64,000 nt of DNA from Streptomyces hyaluromycini (GCF_002217755.1 NZ_BCFL01000025.1:179356-243355); one strand, 5' to 3'; shown: positions 1 through 9,046, counted from the stretch's first letter. The notes: a model not told the origin generated them from the sequence alone. Made by a program: numbers and translations.

Positions 1-265
1 CTTCGGCTCCACCTGGCAGGTGCGGGCGACGCTCGCCGACCCGCACACCCCTGTGGGCCCGCTGCCGGGCATCGCGCTGGTGAGCCATGACGGGCCCCAG
101 GTGGTGTTCGGCCCGGACGGTCCGGCCGCGCCCACCGTCCACCAGGCGCTGAAGCTGGTCATCGAGCGGTACGAGGTGACCGGTGTGGCGGTGGACGAGG
201 CGGACCTGGAGGACGTGATGCGCGCGGCCTACGCCGAGGCCAGGGCCAAGGCCGAGGCGGCGTGA
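1..265 (+). CDS. ABC transporter ATP-binding protein, C-terminal fragment
   Basis: The last 88 codons of an open frame that enters from the left edge; no start, Walker A or signature motif is inside the window. The fragment lies immediately before two ABC-2-type membrane proteins and its stop overlaps the start of the first one (TGATG), the usual arrangement ATPase-permease-permease of a three-gene exporter. The visible part resembles the regulatory tail of drug/lipid-export ATPases, with a beta-rich stretch followed by an acidic helix. Assignment rests mainly on context; the substrate is unknown. Confidence 0.72.
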   Translation, partial: FGSTWQVRATLADPHTPVGPLPGIALVSHDGPQVVFGPDGPAAPTVHQALKLVIERYEVTGVAVDEADLEDVMRAAYAEARAKAEAA

Positions 266-1071
266 TGACGACCCTGACCTACGCCTGGCGCGCCGCCCGG
301 GTCACCCCGCTCGGCGAGCTGTACACCCCGCCCCGCATCACCGCCGCGCTGCTGCGGCTGACCGTGCAGGTGGTGCTGGTCGCGTCCCTGTGGCACGGCC
401 TGTACGCCCAGACCGGTACGACGGCCGGGCTCTCCCGGGACCAGGCGGTCACCTTCGCCGTGCTGGCCGTACTCGCCTCCCGGCTGCGGGAGCTGGACCA
501 GTACGCGGGCCGGGACTCGGTCGCGCAGCACATGTACTACGGCACGGTCGTCTACTGGTACCTGCGCCCGCTGTCCCCGCACCGCTACTACGCGCTGCGC
601 GCCCTGGGCGAGCAACTCTACGGACTCGCCTGGGCGTTGGCCGGATACGCGATCTGCCTGGCGGCCGGCGTCGTGGTGCCGCCCGAGTCGGCGGCCGTGG
701 CAGGGGTGTTCGCGCTCAGCCTGCTCCTCGGCCAGTGGGTCCTGCACTACGTCATGCTGCTCATCGACCAGTTGTGCTTCTGGACGCTGCGCAACACGGC
801 CGCCCTGCTGATCCTGATCTTCGCGCAGAACCTGATGTCCGGGGTGTACGCCCCGCTGTGGTTCTTCCCGCACTGGTTCCTGGTCCTCAGCTCCTTCCTG
901 CCGTTCCAGGCCACGCTCAACGTGCCGCTGTCGCTGTACGTGGGCCGCATCCCGCTCTCCGACGCGGGCTTCCAGCTCGGCGTCCAGGCCGCCTGGCTGG
1001 TGGCGCTGCGCGTCCTCACCCGGTTCCTGTGGCGGCGCGCCGCCCGTCGAGTCGTCTCCCAGGGAGGCTGA
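265..1071 (+). CDS. ABC-2 family transporter permease
   Basis: 268 residues with about six hydrophobic segments and no signal peptide, matching the ABC-2 membrane subunit group (ABC2_membrane_6 type) that pairs with a NatA-like ATPase. ATG at 265 shares one base with the stop of the ATPase fragment; a GTG at 262 in the same frame is also possible, but the TGATG overlap favours 265. It would form half of the membrane channel with the next gene, which starts 5 bases after this stop. The substrate cannot be predicted from sequence. Confidence 0.85.
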   Translation: MTTLTYAWRAARVTPLGELYTPPRITAALLRLTVQVVLVASLWHGLYAQTGTTAGLSRDQAVTFAVLAVLASRLRELDQYAGRDSVAQHMYYGTVVYWYLRPLSPHRYYALRALGEQLYGLAWALAGYAICLAAGVVVPPESAAVAGVFALSLLLGQWVLHYVMLLIDQLCFWTLRNTAALLILIFAQNLMSGVYAPLWFFPHWFLVLSSFLPFQATLNVPLSLYVGRIPLSDAGFQLGVQAAWLVALRVLTRFLWRRAARRVVSQGG

Positions 1072-1076
1072 GGCCC

Positions 1077-1877
1077 ATGAACGCCGTACGGATCATGTGG
1101 CGGGTCACGCAGCTCAACTTCCGTGCCCAGCTGGAGTACCGCACCGAGTTCCTGATGATGATCGCGATCGGGGCGGTCTGGCAGGTGTCGGTGATCGTGT
1201 TCGCGACCGTGCTGTTGACCCGGTTCGCCGGGATGGGCGGCTGGGACAGCTCGGACGTCCTGCTCATCCCGGCGACCCGGATGCTCGCCCACGGTCTGTT
1301 CGTCCTGTTCCTGGGCCGGGTGCACGGTCTGGGCCGGCACATCCAGGAGGGCAAGATCGACGCGTATCTGCTCCGCCCCCTCCCGGTCTACCGCCAGGTC
1401 CAGCTGGAGTTCTTCCCGACCAACGCGATCGGCGACCTGACGGTGGCGGTGGGCCTGATGGCGGGCGCGCTCGGCCGCAGCCACCTGGACTGGACGGCGG
1501 GGAGGATCTCGTACCTGATCGCCGCGGTCCTCGGCGGCATGCTCCTGGAAGCCGCCCTGTTCACCGTCGTCGCCTCGGCATCCCTGCGCTTCCCGGCCGC
1601 CGACTACTGGGGCCGCTGGCTGGAGGAACTCCTCGGCACCTTCGGCAGCTACCCCCTCAACGTCCTCCCGAGGGCGGTCGGCGGCTTCCTCACCTACGGC
1701 CTCCCGCTCGCCTTCGTCGCCTACTTCCCGGCGGCCGTCCTCACCGGCCACGGCCACTCCACCGGCGCCCCCTACTGGCTGGCCGCCGCCTCCCCCCTCC
1801 TGGGCCTGCTCGCCTACCTGGCCGCCCGGTGGCTGTGGCGGTGGGCGCTGGGGCACTACACGGGGGTGAACGGCTGA
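1077..1877 (+). CDS. ABC-2 family transporter permease (second subunit)
   Basis: 266 residues, about six membrane segments, with an N-terminal FRAQLEYRTEF region typical of this permease group. ATG at 1077 is preceded by AGGGAGG about nine bases upstream. The much longer open frame to its left is only the out-of-frame reading of the previous gene. It is the last gene of the three-gene exporter operon and runs convergently into the MFS gene with a 15-base gap. Probably an exporter; it could serve self-resistance or lipid export. Confidence 0.86.
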   Translation: MNAVRIMWRVTQLNFRAQLEYRTEFLMMIAIGAVWQVSVIVFATVLLTRFAGMGGWDSSDVLLIPATRMLAHGLFVLFLGRVHGLGRHIQEGKIDAYLLRPLPVYRQVQLEFFPTNAIGDLTVAVGLMAGALGRSHLDWTAGRISYLIAAVLGGMLLEAALFTVVASASLRFPAADYWGRWLEELLGTFGSYPLNVLPRAVGGFLTYGLPLAFVAYFPAAVLTGHGHSTGAPYWLAAASPLLGLLAYLAARWLWRWALGHYTGVNG

Positions 1878-1892
1878 CGTTCCGCTCGTGCG

Positions 1893-3152
1893 TCAGCTGT
1901 GCCGCGCGCCGCGGACCGGGGTGCACAGGCCGACGGCGGCGACGAGGGTGCAGCAGGCTCCGGCCACCGCGGCCACACGGGCGGTCCCGTACTGTTCGGC
2001 GGCCCAGGTGAGGACGGCAGCGCCGACCGGGGCGACCGAGTACTGAAGTGTCCAGTAGGCGGAGGTGACCCGGCCCAGGAGGGGCTCGGGGGTGATCTCC
2101 TGACGCAGTGACATGGAGCAGATGCCCGCCATGCCCAGACAGGCCAGGTAGACCGCGGTCAGGACGGCCACGGCGGGGACCGTGTGCGCCCGGCCGAGCC
2201 CGGCGAAGGCCAGTCCGCACACCGCGGTGGAGACGATCCAGGTGGGCCCGAAGCCCAGCCGCCGCCGGACCCGGGCGACCAGCAGCGCCCCGGCGATCGT
2301 GCCGACCGCGCCGACGGCCATCACCGTCCCCACCGTGCCGTCGTCGTGGCCGAGGTCGTGCTTGAGGTGGTAGATGACGAGGTCGGTGACACCGAGGCTG
2401 AGGAAGCTGAACACGGCGAGGAGACCGGCGAGCGAGCGCAGGACGGGGTGGCGGACCAGGTACGAGAGCCCGGTGCGCAGGTCCTGCCACAGACCCGTGT
2501 CCTTGACCGGCCGGTCGTCCGCGGCGCGCTCCCGGACCCGCACGAAGAGGAGACAGCCCGCCGAGACGGCGTAGCTGGCCGCGTCCACGGCCACCGCGTC
2601 GGCGGGCCCGGTCCGGGCGGCCACCAGGCCCGCGCCGAGCGGTCCCAGCACGCCGGCCGCGGCCGCGGTGGCGTTCAGCCGGCCGTTGGCCTCGGTGAGT
2701 CGGCCGGGCCCGACGAGTCCGCGGACGACGGTGACGTAGCCGACGGCGAAGAGCATCCCGACGGCCTCGCACAGGGGCAGGACCACATACAGGAGCCAGA
2801 GCTGCGGTCCCGCGAGCCAGACGAGCGGGACCAGCCCGTAGAGGACCATACGGACCAGGTCGCAGGCGATGAGGAGCTTGCGCCGGTCGACCCGGTCCAC
2901 GACCACACCGGCGAAGACCGCCGCCAGCACCATCGCGGCGCCGCCGACGCCGGTGAGCAGACCCATCCGGGCCACCGAGCCGGTCGCCTGGAGGACCAGC
3001 AGGGGCAGCGCGATCAGGCTGAAGGAGTCGCCGAGGACGGACAGGGTCTGGGCGAGCCAGAAGAACCCGAAGTCCCGCTGTCTCCACAGCGGTTGCCCCT
3101 CCGCCGTCCGCTGCCGTGCCGCCCGCGTCACGCGCCGCGCCCCGTTCGCCAC
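1893..3152 (-). CDS. MFS transporter (EntS/MFS_3-like efflux)
   Basis: 419 residues with about 12 membrane segments. A loop between segments 2 and 3 reads GVVVDRVDRRKLL, the MFS motif A signature, and the C-terminal half has RVTSAYW, as in drug or siderophore exporters of the EntS/MFS_3 group. I choose GTG at 3152 because GGAAGGGGGA lies just before it; the frame extends upstream to 3305, but that stretch is the intergenic operator region and non-hydrophobic. It is divergent from the TetR gene, which suggests TetR control of efflux. Confidence 0.85.
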   Translation of the reverse strand: MANGARRVTRAARQRTAEGQPLWRQRDFGFFWLAQTLSVLGDSFSLIALPLLVLQATGSVARMGLLTGVGGAAMVLAAVFAGVVVDRVDRRKLLIACDLVRMVLYGLVPLVWLAGPQLWLLYVVLPLCEAVGMLFAVGYVTVVRGLVGPGRLTEANGRLNATAAAAGVLGPLGAGLVAARTGPADAVAVDAASYAVSAGCLLFVRVRERAADDRPVKDTGLWQDLRTGLSYLVRHPVLRSLAGLLAVFSFLSLGVTDLVIYHLKHDLGHDDGTVGTVMAVGAVGTIAGALLVARVRRRLGFGPTWIVSTAVCGLAFAGLGRAHTVPAVAVLTAVYLACLGMAGICSMSLRQEITPEPLLGRVTSAYWTLQYSVAPVGAAVLTWAAEQYGTARVAAVAGACCTLVAAVGLCTPVRGARHS

Positions 3153-3231
3153 GGCTCCCCCTTCCGTCTCCCGGCACTCTATGCCGGTACCCCGGCCGGG
3201 CGCGCCGCGATAAATCGCCTGACGGGCAAAA

Positions 3232-3258
3232 CCTAGAGACCCTAGGATCTTGGCTAGG
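3232..3258. promoter_or_regulatory. Candidate TetR operator, CCTAG repeats
   Basis: Three CCTAG/CTAGG blocks in the 146-base divergent gap: CCTAG at 3232-3236, and an inverted pair CCTAG-N8-CTAGG at 3241-3258. TATGAT at 3263-3268 is a possible -10 for the TetR gene just downstream. The AT-richer sequence stands out from its surroundings. An 18-base inverted repeat at a divergent tetR/MFS junction is where a TetR dimer would be expected; binding is inferred. Confidence 0.45.
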
Positions 3259-3298
3259 AATCTATGATCCTGTCCAGGAACCCCAGGGGAGGCAGCAC

Positions 3299-3889
3299 AT
3301 GGCACGTGCCGGGATCACCGCCGACCGGCTGGTCGCGGCGGCGGCCGAGCTGGCCGACGAGGCCGGTTTCGAGCAGGTCTCGCTGTCCGCGCTGGCCCGC
3401 CGCTTCGGCGTGCGGGACGCGAGCCTCTACTCGCACGTCCGCAACCTCCAGGACCTGCGCCACCGGATCGCTCTGCTCGCGGGCGGCGAGATGATCGACC
3501 GGATCGCGGTCGCCGTGGCCGGGCGGTCCGGGCGGGACGCCCTGGCCGCCTACGCCGACGCCTACCGCGCGTACGCCCTCGAACGTCCCGGGCGGTACGC
3601 GGCCACTCAGATCCGGATCGACCCCGCCCTCGTCGACCCCGACAACCCCGCCATGCGCCGCACCGTGGAGATCACCTACGGCATGCTGCGCGGCTACGGT
3701 CTGGCCGAGCCCGATCTCACCGACGCCGTACGCCTGTTGCGCGCCACCTTCCACGGCTACTGCGGCCTGGAGGCATCGGGCGGCTTCAACGCGCCGCGGG
3801 ACGTCCGCGCCTCCTGGGACCGGGCGGTCGACGCCCTGCACATCGCACTGGAGAACTGGCCCCGCGAGGAGACCGACCACCATGTCTGA
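3299..3889 (+). CDS. TetR/AcrR family transcriptional regulator
   Basis: 196 residues. Residues 6-55 form a TetR helix-turn-helix (SLSALARRFGVRDASLYSHV). The C-terminal half resembles the WHG-type TetR ligand domain (PGRYAATQIR). ATG at 3299 follows GGGGAGGC. The stop overlaps the start of the hydrolase gene by eight bases, so the two are co-translated. It likely represses its own operon and perhaps the divergent MFS gene through the CCTAG repeats; the ligand is unknown, possibly a substrate of the neighbouring hydrolase. Confidence 0.88.
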   Translation: MARAGITADRLVAAAAELADEAGFEQVSLSALARRFGVRDASLYSHVRNLQDLRHRIALLAGGEMIDRIAVAVAGRSGRDALAAYADAYRAYALERPGRYAATQIRIDPALVDPDNPAMRRTVEITYGMLRGYGLAEPDLTDAVRLLRATFHGYCGLEASGGFNAPRDVRASWDRAVDALHIALENWPREETDHHV

Positions 3890-4568
3890 CCTGTACTACG
3901 ACGTCACCGGCAGCGGCCCCGTGCTGCTCGTGCTCCCCGGCGGAGCGGGGCACCCGATGGGTCTGGGCCCGCTCACCGAACGCCTGGCCCCGCACTTCAC
4001 GGTCGTCACCTGCGACCCGCTCGGCCTCGCCCATGGCCGCCTGGGCGACCCGGTCGCCGACCAGACCGTGCGGGACTGGAGCGAGGGAGCGCACCGGGTG
4101 CTGGAGGAGGTACTGGCGCAGGGCGAGGGCGAGTCGGCGTACGTCTTCGGTACCAGCGCCGGCGGTATCACCGCCCTCGACCTGCTGGCCCGCCACCCGG
4201 ACCGGCTCCGGCACGTCATCGCGCACGAGCCGCCGTGCGTCACCCTGCTGCCGGACGGCGAGCGGCTGCGCACCGAGCTCATCGAGCAGCTCGGCGCCGC
4301 CCGCCCGGCCCCCGGGACCCCGATGGCCGTCTTCCTCGCGCACGTCCTCCGGCCCTTCACCACCTACCGCCCACCGGCCGCGCTGCCCCGCCTCACGATC
4401 GCGGCCGGAATCGACTCGGAGGGCCAACTCCTGTACCGCACAGCGGAGTTCGTCGCCGAGCACACCGGCGCGGCTTTCACGGAGTTCCCCGGCGGCCACC
4501 TCGGCGTCCTCGAAGACCCGGCCGGGTTCGCCGACCAGGTCAGGGAGACGCTGCTCGGGACCGGGTGA
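3882..4568 (+). CDS. Alpha/beta hydrolase
   Basis: 228 residues with the alpha/beta-hydrolase plan: oxyanion-type LPGGAG near residue 20, nucleophile elbow GTSAGG with Ser92, and the catalytic His probably in GGHLG (His206). It has no signal peptide and so is cytoplasmic. It overlaps the end of the TetR gene, so it is the first structural gene under that regulator. Length and motifs fit the small TAP-like/esterase group. Substrate unknown; could act on an ester or lactone that also serves as the TetR ligand. Confidence 0.85.
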   Translation: MSDLYYDVTGSGPVLLVLPGGAGHPMGLGPLTERLAPHFTVVTCDPLGLAHGRLGDPVADQTVRDWSEGAHRVLEEVLAQGEGESAYVFGTSAGGITALDLLARHPDRLRHVIAHEPPCVTLLPDGERLRTELIEQLGAARPAPGTPMAVFLAHVLRPFTTYRPPAALPRLTIAAGIDSEGQLLYRTAEFVAEHTGAAFTEFPGGHLGVLEDPAGFADQVRETLLGTG

Positions 4569-4803
4569 CACCGCTGGGATGACACAGAGCGACCGGCCGC
4601 ACACCTGGAATGCAGCGACGGAGGAGGCGTGACTATGGTGGACAGTAGGTTTTCACCGAGGGCCTGACCCAGGGCGCAAGCTCCGCCTGGCCACTGCACG
4701 GCGGAGGCGCATCGCGACGCTCGTCAGCCTTGCGCGCTCGGCGCCATGCCCTTCCCGGACTTCCCGATCATGCCGTTCTCGGATTTCCCCAGGGAGCATT
4801 CCC

Positions 4804-5772
4804 ATGGCTGCTAAGACCGCCTCGATCGTCCTCGAACCCGAAGCGCGGGAACTCGCCGAAGCAACCTCGCACCATCCGTTCCTGTACGAGCTGGATCCCA
4901 CCGCGGCGCGCAAGGTCCTCGACGACCTCCAGGCCGCGCCGATCGACAAACTGCCGGTCGACGAGGAGTGGATCACCGTGCCGGCCGCCGTGGGCGACGT
5001 ACGGGTACGCATCGTCAAGCCGCAGGGCGCCACCGGAATGCTGCCCGTCGTGCTGTACATGCACGGCGGCGGCTGGGTCCTGGGCAACGCCGGCACCCAC
5101 GACCGCCTGGTGCGCGAGCTGGCGGTCGGCTCACGCGCGGCCTTGGTCTTCGTGGAGTACACGCCGTCGCCCGAAGCCCACTACCCCGTGGCCATCGAGC
5201 AGGGCTACGCCGCCGCGCAGTGGATCGTCCGCGAGGGAGCGTCCAAGGGGCTGGACGCGCAGCGGATGGCGGTGGCCGGGGAATCGGTCGGCGGGAACAT
5301 GACGGCCGCACTCGCCCTCATGGCCAAGGAGCGCGGTGACGTCACGTTCGTCCAGCAGTCGATGTACTACCCGGTCACGGACGCGGCGATGAACACCGGT
5401 TCCTACGACCAGTTCGCCACCGGCTACTACCTGAGCCGCAAGCTGATGGAGTGGTTCTGGGACGCCTACACGCCCGACCCGGACCAGCGCGCGGAGATCA
5501 CCGCGTCTCCCAACCAGGCCACCACCGAGCAGCTCTCCGGCCTGCCGCCCGCCCTGCTGATCGTCGACGAGGCCGACGTGCTGCGCGACGAGGGCGAGGC
5601 GTACGCCGCCAAGCTCCGGGCGGCCGACATCCCGGTGACCACGGTGCGCTACGACGGCACGGTCCACGACTTCATGCTGCTCAACTCGCTCAGCAAGTCC
5701 GAGGCCGCCCGTGGCGCGATCGACCAGGCCACGGCGTTCCTGCGCGATGCCCTCGGAACCGACCGGGCCTGA
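4804..5772 (+). CDS. Alpha/beta hydrolase fold-3 esterase (HSL family, Aes-like)
   Basis: 322 residues of the hormone-sensitive-lipase esterase family. HGGG (residues 87-90) builds the oxyanion hole, GESVGG carries Ser161, DEADVLRDEG supplies the Asp (255 or 258) and HDF the His288. No signal peptide. ATG at 4804 follows CCAGGGAG. It stands alone between two 50-240 base gaps. Members hydrolyse short-chain esters; no cofactor or specific pathway is suggested by the neighbours. Confidence 0.9.
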   Translation: MAAKTASIVLEPEARELAEATSHHPFLYELDPTAARKVLDDLQAAPIDKLPVDEEWITVPAAVGDVRVRIVKPQGATGMLPVVLYMHGGGWVLGNAGTHDRLVRELAVGSRAALVFVEYTPSPEAHYPVAIEQGYAAAQWIVREGASKGLDAQRMAVAGESVGGNMTAALALMAKERGDVTFVQQSMYYPVTDAAMNTGSYDQFATGYYLSRKLMEWFWDAYTPDPDQRAEITASPNQATTEQLSGLPPALLIVDEADVLRDEGEAYAAKLRAADIPVTTVRYDGTVHDFMLLNSLSKSEAARGAIDQATAFLRDALGTDRA

Positions 5773-5826
5773 CGGAAAGGTCCACACGCACGGCAACCTT
5801 CCGGGACCCGGCGGCGACCACAGGGC

Positions 5827-7209
5827 ATGACTTCTGCACCACGCACCACACGTCACCGCCGGGTCCACGCCTACCGCAAGCCCGCGATCGGGCTCCTCGC
5901 CGCCGGCGGTCTGCTGGCCGGCGCCTGGTACGCCACCGCCGGAGCGGCGACGGCCCCGGACCTGAAGGTCACGTCCACGGCGGTGAGCCTCGGCGCCAAG
6001 TTCCCCTATCTCTCCGCGGGTTACAACAACACCCGGGAGTGGAACCGCACCGCCACCGCGGTCGCCCCCGACGGCACGCTCCGGGTCGCCTGGCCCGCCG
6101 CCGACGGCGTGCACGTCACCCCGCTGACCGCGGCCGGCAAGCGGTCCGGCGCCGACACGGTGGTCAAGGGCGCGAAGGAGGTGGGCGGTCTGGTCGCCCA
6201 CGCCAACGGGTTCGCGCTGCTCACCCGGGTCGCCGACACCAACAAGTGGAAGGAGACGGCCGCCGCGATCGTCCGGTACACCGGCGGCAAACGGACCTGG
6301 ACCACCAAGCTCACCGGCACCGCCTCGCACGACACCTCCCCCACCCTCGACGGGCAGCTCACCTGGAACGGCTCCAAGTACGGCGCCTACTTCGTGGTGC
6401 ACGGCGCGGGCGGCTTCGCCGACGGGCACTTCGGCGACAAGCTGTCCTACGTCAGCGCGGGGGGCAAGAAGCTGAGCGGCGGCTGGAGTTGGGGGTGCAG
6501 CCACAACGAGGGCATCGCCCTGCACGCCGAGACCTCCGGCGCCTTCACCTCACTCTGCTTCGACGACTGGCGCTCGGGCCTGTTCGTCTCCACCGGCATC
6601 GGCGCCCCGGACGTGGCCCCGGTCGTGCAGCGGGAGCAGTGCTGGGCGGGGTACTGCGGTGGTACCTTCCCCGGCCGCACCGGCGACCTGGTGAAGTCGT
6701 CCACCGGCAGGTACGCGACCGCCTTCGCTTCCCGGGGCGCTGCCTCCGCCAAGAAAAACCCGGACGACAGCAGCGGCCGCGGCTGGACGGTCACCCCGAA
6801 GACCGCCACCCACCAGGTCGCCATCGCATTCCTGAAGAACCGCAACTCCGGTCCCGGCAAGGCCATCTACCTCACCAGCGCCAAGACCGTCGAGAACGTC
6901 AACGTCCACCTCGCGCCCTACGGCAAGGACAAGCTCCTGCTCTCCTGGGAGTCCCTGAAGAACGCCAAGTGCTCGGCCGGCACCTGCACCGGCACCTTCA
7001 CGGGCACGCATCTGCGGCTGGTCGACTGGAACGGCAGGTTCGTCAGCGCCGACAAGGTGGTGAGCACACGGTTCACCGGTGACATCGCGGTCCTCAAGGA
7101 CTCCTCCCTCGCCTGGGCCTACGCACCTGTCACCCCGGCCTACGGCACCCCGCTCAGCGGGGCGTCACCGACCACGACGACGCTGCGGATCGCCCGTCTC
7201 ACTCCGTGA
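5827..7209 (+). CDS. Secreted protein of unknown function (beta-propeller-like)
   Basis: 460 residues with a basic N-terminus (RRVHAYRK), a hydrophobic segment at about 18-40 and a probable cleavage near AGAAT, so exported. The mature part repeats short beta-strand motifs with conserved Trp and Gly, and several Cys in pairs (WGC, SLC, QCW, GYC, KCSAGTC) that could form disulfides. This suggests an all-beta, perhaps propeller fold. I do not recognise a named family or catalytic motif. It is convergent with the DUF2264 gene across a strong hairpin. Confidence 0.75.
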   Translation: MTSAPRTTRHRRVHAYRKPAIGLLAAGGLLAGAWYATAGAATAPDLKVTSTAVSLGAKFPYLSAGYNNTREWNRTATAVAPDGTLRVAWPAADGVHVTPLTAAGKRSGADTVVKGAKEVGGLVAHANGFALLTRVADTNKWKETAAAIVRYTGGKRTWTTKLTGTASHDTSPTLDGQLTWNGSKYGAYFVVHGAGGFADGHFGDKLSYVSAGGKKLSGGWSWGCSHNEGIALHAETSGAFTSLCFDDWRSGLFVSTGIGAPDVAPVVQREQCWAGYCGGTFPGRTGDLVKSSTGRYATAFASRGAASAKKNPDDSSGRGWTVTPKTATHQVAIAFLKNRNSGPGKAIYLTSAKTVENVNVHLAPYGKDKLLLSWESLKNAKCSAGTCTGTFTGTHLRLVDWNGRFVSADKVVSTRFTGDIAVLKDSSLAWAYAPVTPAYGTPLSGASPTTTTLRIARLTP

Positions 7210-7233
7210 CGCGGGCCGTCGTACCGAGCGACT

Positions 7234-7277
7234 CCGCAATCCGGCGCATGACCTCGACAGGCAGCGCCGGATTGCGG
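7234..7277. terminator. Bidirectional terminator hairpin
   Basis: Perfect 14-base inverted repeat, arms 7234-7247 and 7264-7277 with a 16-base loop, in the gap between two convergent genes. There is no T-run, as is common in Streptomyces. It can stop transcription from both sides. Confidence 0.75.
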
Positions 7278-7289
7278 GCGGCCCTGCGG

Positions 7290-9002
7290 TCAGGTGCAGC
7301 CCTGAGTGCGGGTCATGACGTGCTCCACATCCACTCCGTCGCCCTGCCACCGGACCCGCAGTCCGGGTCCCCCGTTCCACAGCACCGTCAGCTCCCGGTC
7401 CCCCTCCGCGCGTACGGTCACCGTCTCCCCCAGCGGTACGGCGTCCGCCGTGCCGGTGAGCCGGCTCAGCGCGACGAACAGGGTCGCGTCTCCCGCCGTG
7501 ACCCCGGTCAGCGCGTCGTCGAGGCCCACGGCGGGCAGCAGTTCGGCCCGGAGACCCTCCGGTGCGGCCCAGCCGGTCACCCGCACCGGCGTCCCGGGCT
7601 CCGCCCCCGTGACCCGGAAGGCCCGCACCTCCACGGCCCCGTGCGCGAGCACGGCGCTCGTCACCCGGGCGCCCGCACCGGCCGAGTGCCGCGACGCCGC
7701 CCACCCCTCCCCCACGCCCAGCGGCTCGATCCCCGTGCGGCTCGGGTCGTCGCCGACGATCACGCTGTTGTCGTACGAGGCGGAGGGTCCGGTCACGGTC
7801 GAGTAGCCGAGGCGGGTGTAGTAGGGGTCGTAGCGGACGTCCTCGCTGCCGTGGTTGTGGAGGCGGACGATCCCGTCGGAACGCGTGGACTGGAGGAGCC
7901 AGTTGGCGGGCGTGATCGGGGTGACCGCGTCGGTGCGCTCCACCGGGCCCGGTTCCTCCGCTGCCGTCCACACCTCGTGGTCCGGCGGGAGCAGCAGGCC
8001 GAGGAAGCCCTTGCTCGCCCAGTACGGGGAGGCGGGGCCCGAATAGCCCTGCAGGACGGCGGGGTCGGGGCCGTGCCAGCCGAGGGTCAGCAGGCCCCGG
8101 TCGTCCAGCGCGTCCCGGTCGAGGAAGTACCTCAGTGCCCCGGAGGCCAGTCGCCGGGTCTCCCCGGAGGACAGGGGGGTGCGACCGGTGAGCGCGCCCA
8201 GCCACAGCGGGGCCGTGGTCGCGAAGCGGTAGGTCAGGGAGCGGCCCTGGTGCATCGGGGCGCCGTCGCCGCCGAACAGGCGGGCGTAGTCGGCGAGATG
8301 GCGTTCCAGGCGGCCGCCGTACAGGTCCAGCAGCTGCTCGTCGTCGGCCAGCCAGGCGTGCAGCACCGGGTAGAGGTGCATCGCCCAGCCGTTGTAGTAG
8401 TCGAACTTGCGGCCGTCGCCGTCCGTGTACCAGCCGTCTCCGACGTACCAGTCCTCGATGCGGGCCAGGCCGTGGTCGACCGCCTTGCGCGCGGCCTCGG
8501 GCTCATGGCCGACCTCGGCCAGGAAACCGCCGACCGTCACCGGGAACAACTCCCAGTTGCAGGGCCAGGGTTCGGCGGTCAGCGCGTCGGCGAGCCAGGC
8601 CGCCGCCCGTTGCCGTACGGCGTCGTCGAGCCGGTCCCACAGCAGCGGGCGGGTCAGGCGCAGGGCGAGGGCGACCGAGGCGGCCTCGACCAGTGGCTGG
8701 CTGCGGTCCTCGATGCGCGGCCAGACGCCCGCCACGCCGGCCGCGAGTCCGTCGGCGTACCGCTGGAGCACGGTCTCGTCGCGGCGGAACGCGGCGAGGA
8801 GCAGGGTGCGGGCGTAGCCCTCCAGACCGTCGGAGAGGTGCCCCGACCAGCTCTGGTGGTCGCCGGGGAGGTGGTAGAGGGCGCGGTCCGGGGTGGCGTA
8901 CGGCTCCACGGCGGCGAGCAGCGTGTCGGCCGCGGCCTCCCAGTGGGCGCGGGTACAGCCGGTGCGCGGGCTGAGGCGGCGGTCCTCGGGAGGCAGCTGC
9001 AT
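7290..9002 (-). CDS. DUF2264 domain-containing protein (possible GH154-type)
   Basis: 570 residues matching the DUF2264 family in overall pattern: an N-terminal alpha/alpha-barrel half (SWSGHLSDGLEGYARTLLLAAFR, then NWELFPVTVGGFLAEVGHE) and a C-terminal beta half. No signal peptide, so probably cytoplasmic. As I recall, some DUF2264 proteins have been placed in glycoside hydrolase family GH154 (beta-glucuronidases acting on arabinogalactan); I am not certain. ATG at 9002 is preceded by a TTG three bases earlier and GAGAGAG. It lies downstream of the rhamnogalacturonan acetylesterase in the same direction, supporting a role in pectin or arabinogalactan breakdown. Confidence 0.82.
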   Translation of the reverse strand: MQLPPEDRRLSPRTGCTRAHWEAAADTLLAAVEPYATPDRALYHLPGDHQSWSGHLSDGLEGYARTLLLAAFRRDETVLQRYADGLAAGVAGVWPRIEDRSQPLVEAASVALALRLTRPLLWDRLDDAVRQRAAAWLADALTAEPWPCNWELFPVTVGGFLAEVGHEPEAARKAVDHGLARIEDWYVGDGWYTDGDGRKFDYYNGWAMHLYPVLHAWLADDEQLLDLYGGRLERHLADYARLFGGDGAPMHQGRSLTYRFATTAPLWLGALTGRTPLSSGETRRLASGALRYFLDRDALDDRGLLTLGWHGPDPAVLQGYSGPASPYWASKGFLGLLLPPDHEVWTAAEEPGPVERTDAVTPITPANWLLQSTRSDGIVRLHNHGSEDVRYDPYYTRLGYSTVTGPSASYDNSVIVGDDPSRTGIEPLGVGEGWAASRHSAGAGARVTSAVLAHGAVEVRAFRVTGAEPGTPVRVTGWAAPEGLRAELLPAVGLDDALTGVTAGDATLFVALSRLTGTADAVPLGETVTVRAEGDRELTVLWNGGPGLRVRWQGDGVDVEHVMTRTQGCT

Positions 9003-9016
9003 CAAGGCTCTCTCTC

Positions 9017-9046
9017 GCTCGTACCGTTCGAAGCGCTCGTACCGTT
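9017..9046. promoter_or_regulatory. Direct repeat pair with an AAGCGCTC core before DUF2264
   Basis: Two exact copies of GCTCGTACCGTT (9017-9028 and 9035-9046, period 18) flank AAGCGCTC at 9031-9038. That core is one mismatch from the AAGCGCTT palindrome found at the other cell-wall gene promoters. The pair lies 15-45 bases upstream of the DUF2264 start. It could be an operator; the evidence is only position and resemblance. Confidence 0.3.

Noticed and set aside
4631..4667. 12-codon frame after GGAGGAGGC (VTMVDSRFSPRA)
   Set aside because: The ribosome site is good but the peptide is too short and has no known pattern; possibly the relic of a lost gene start.
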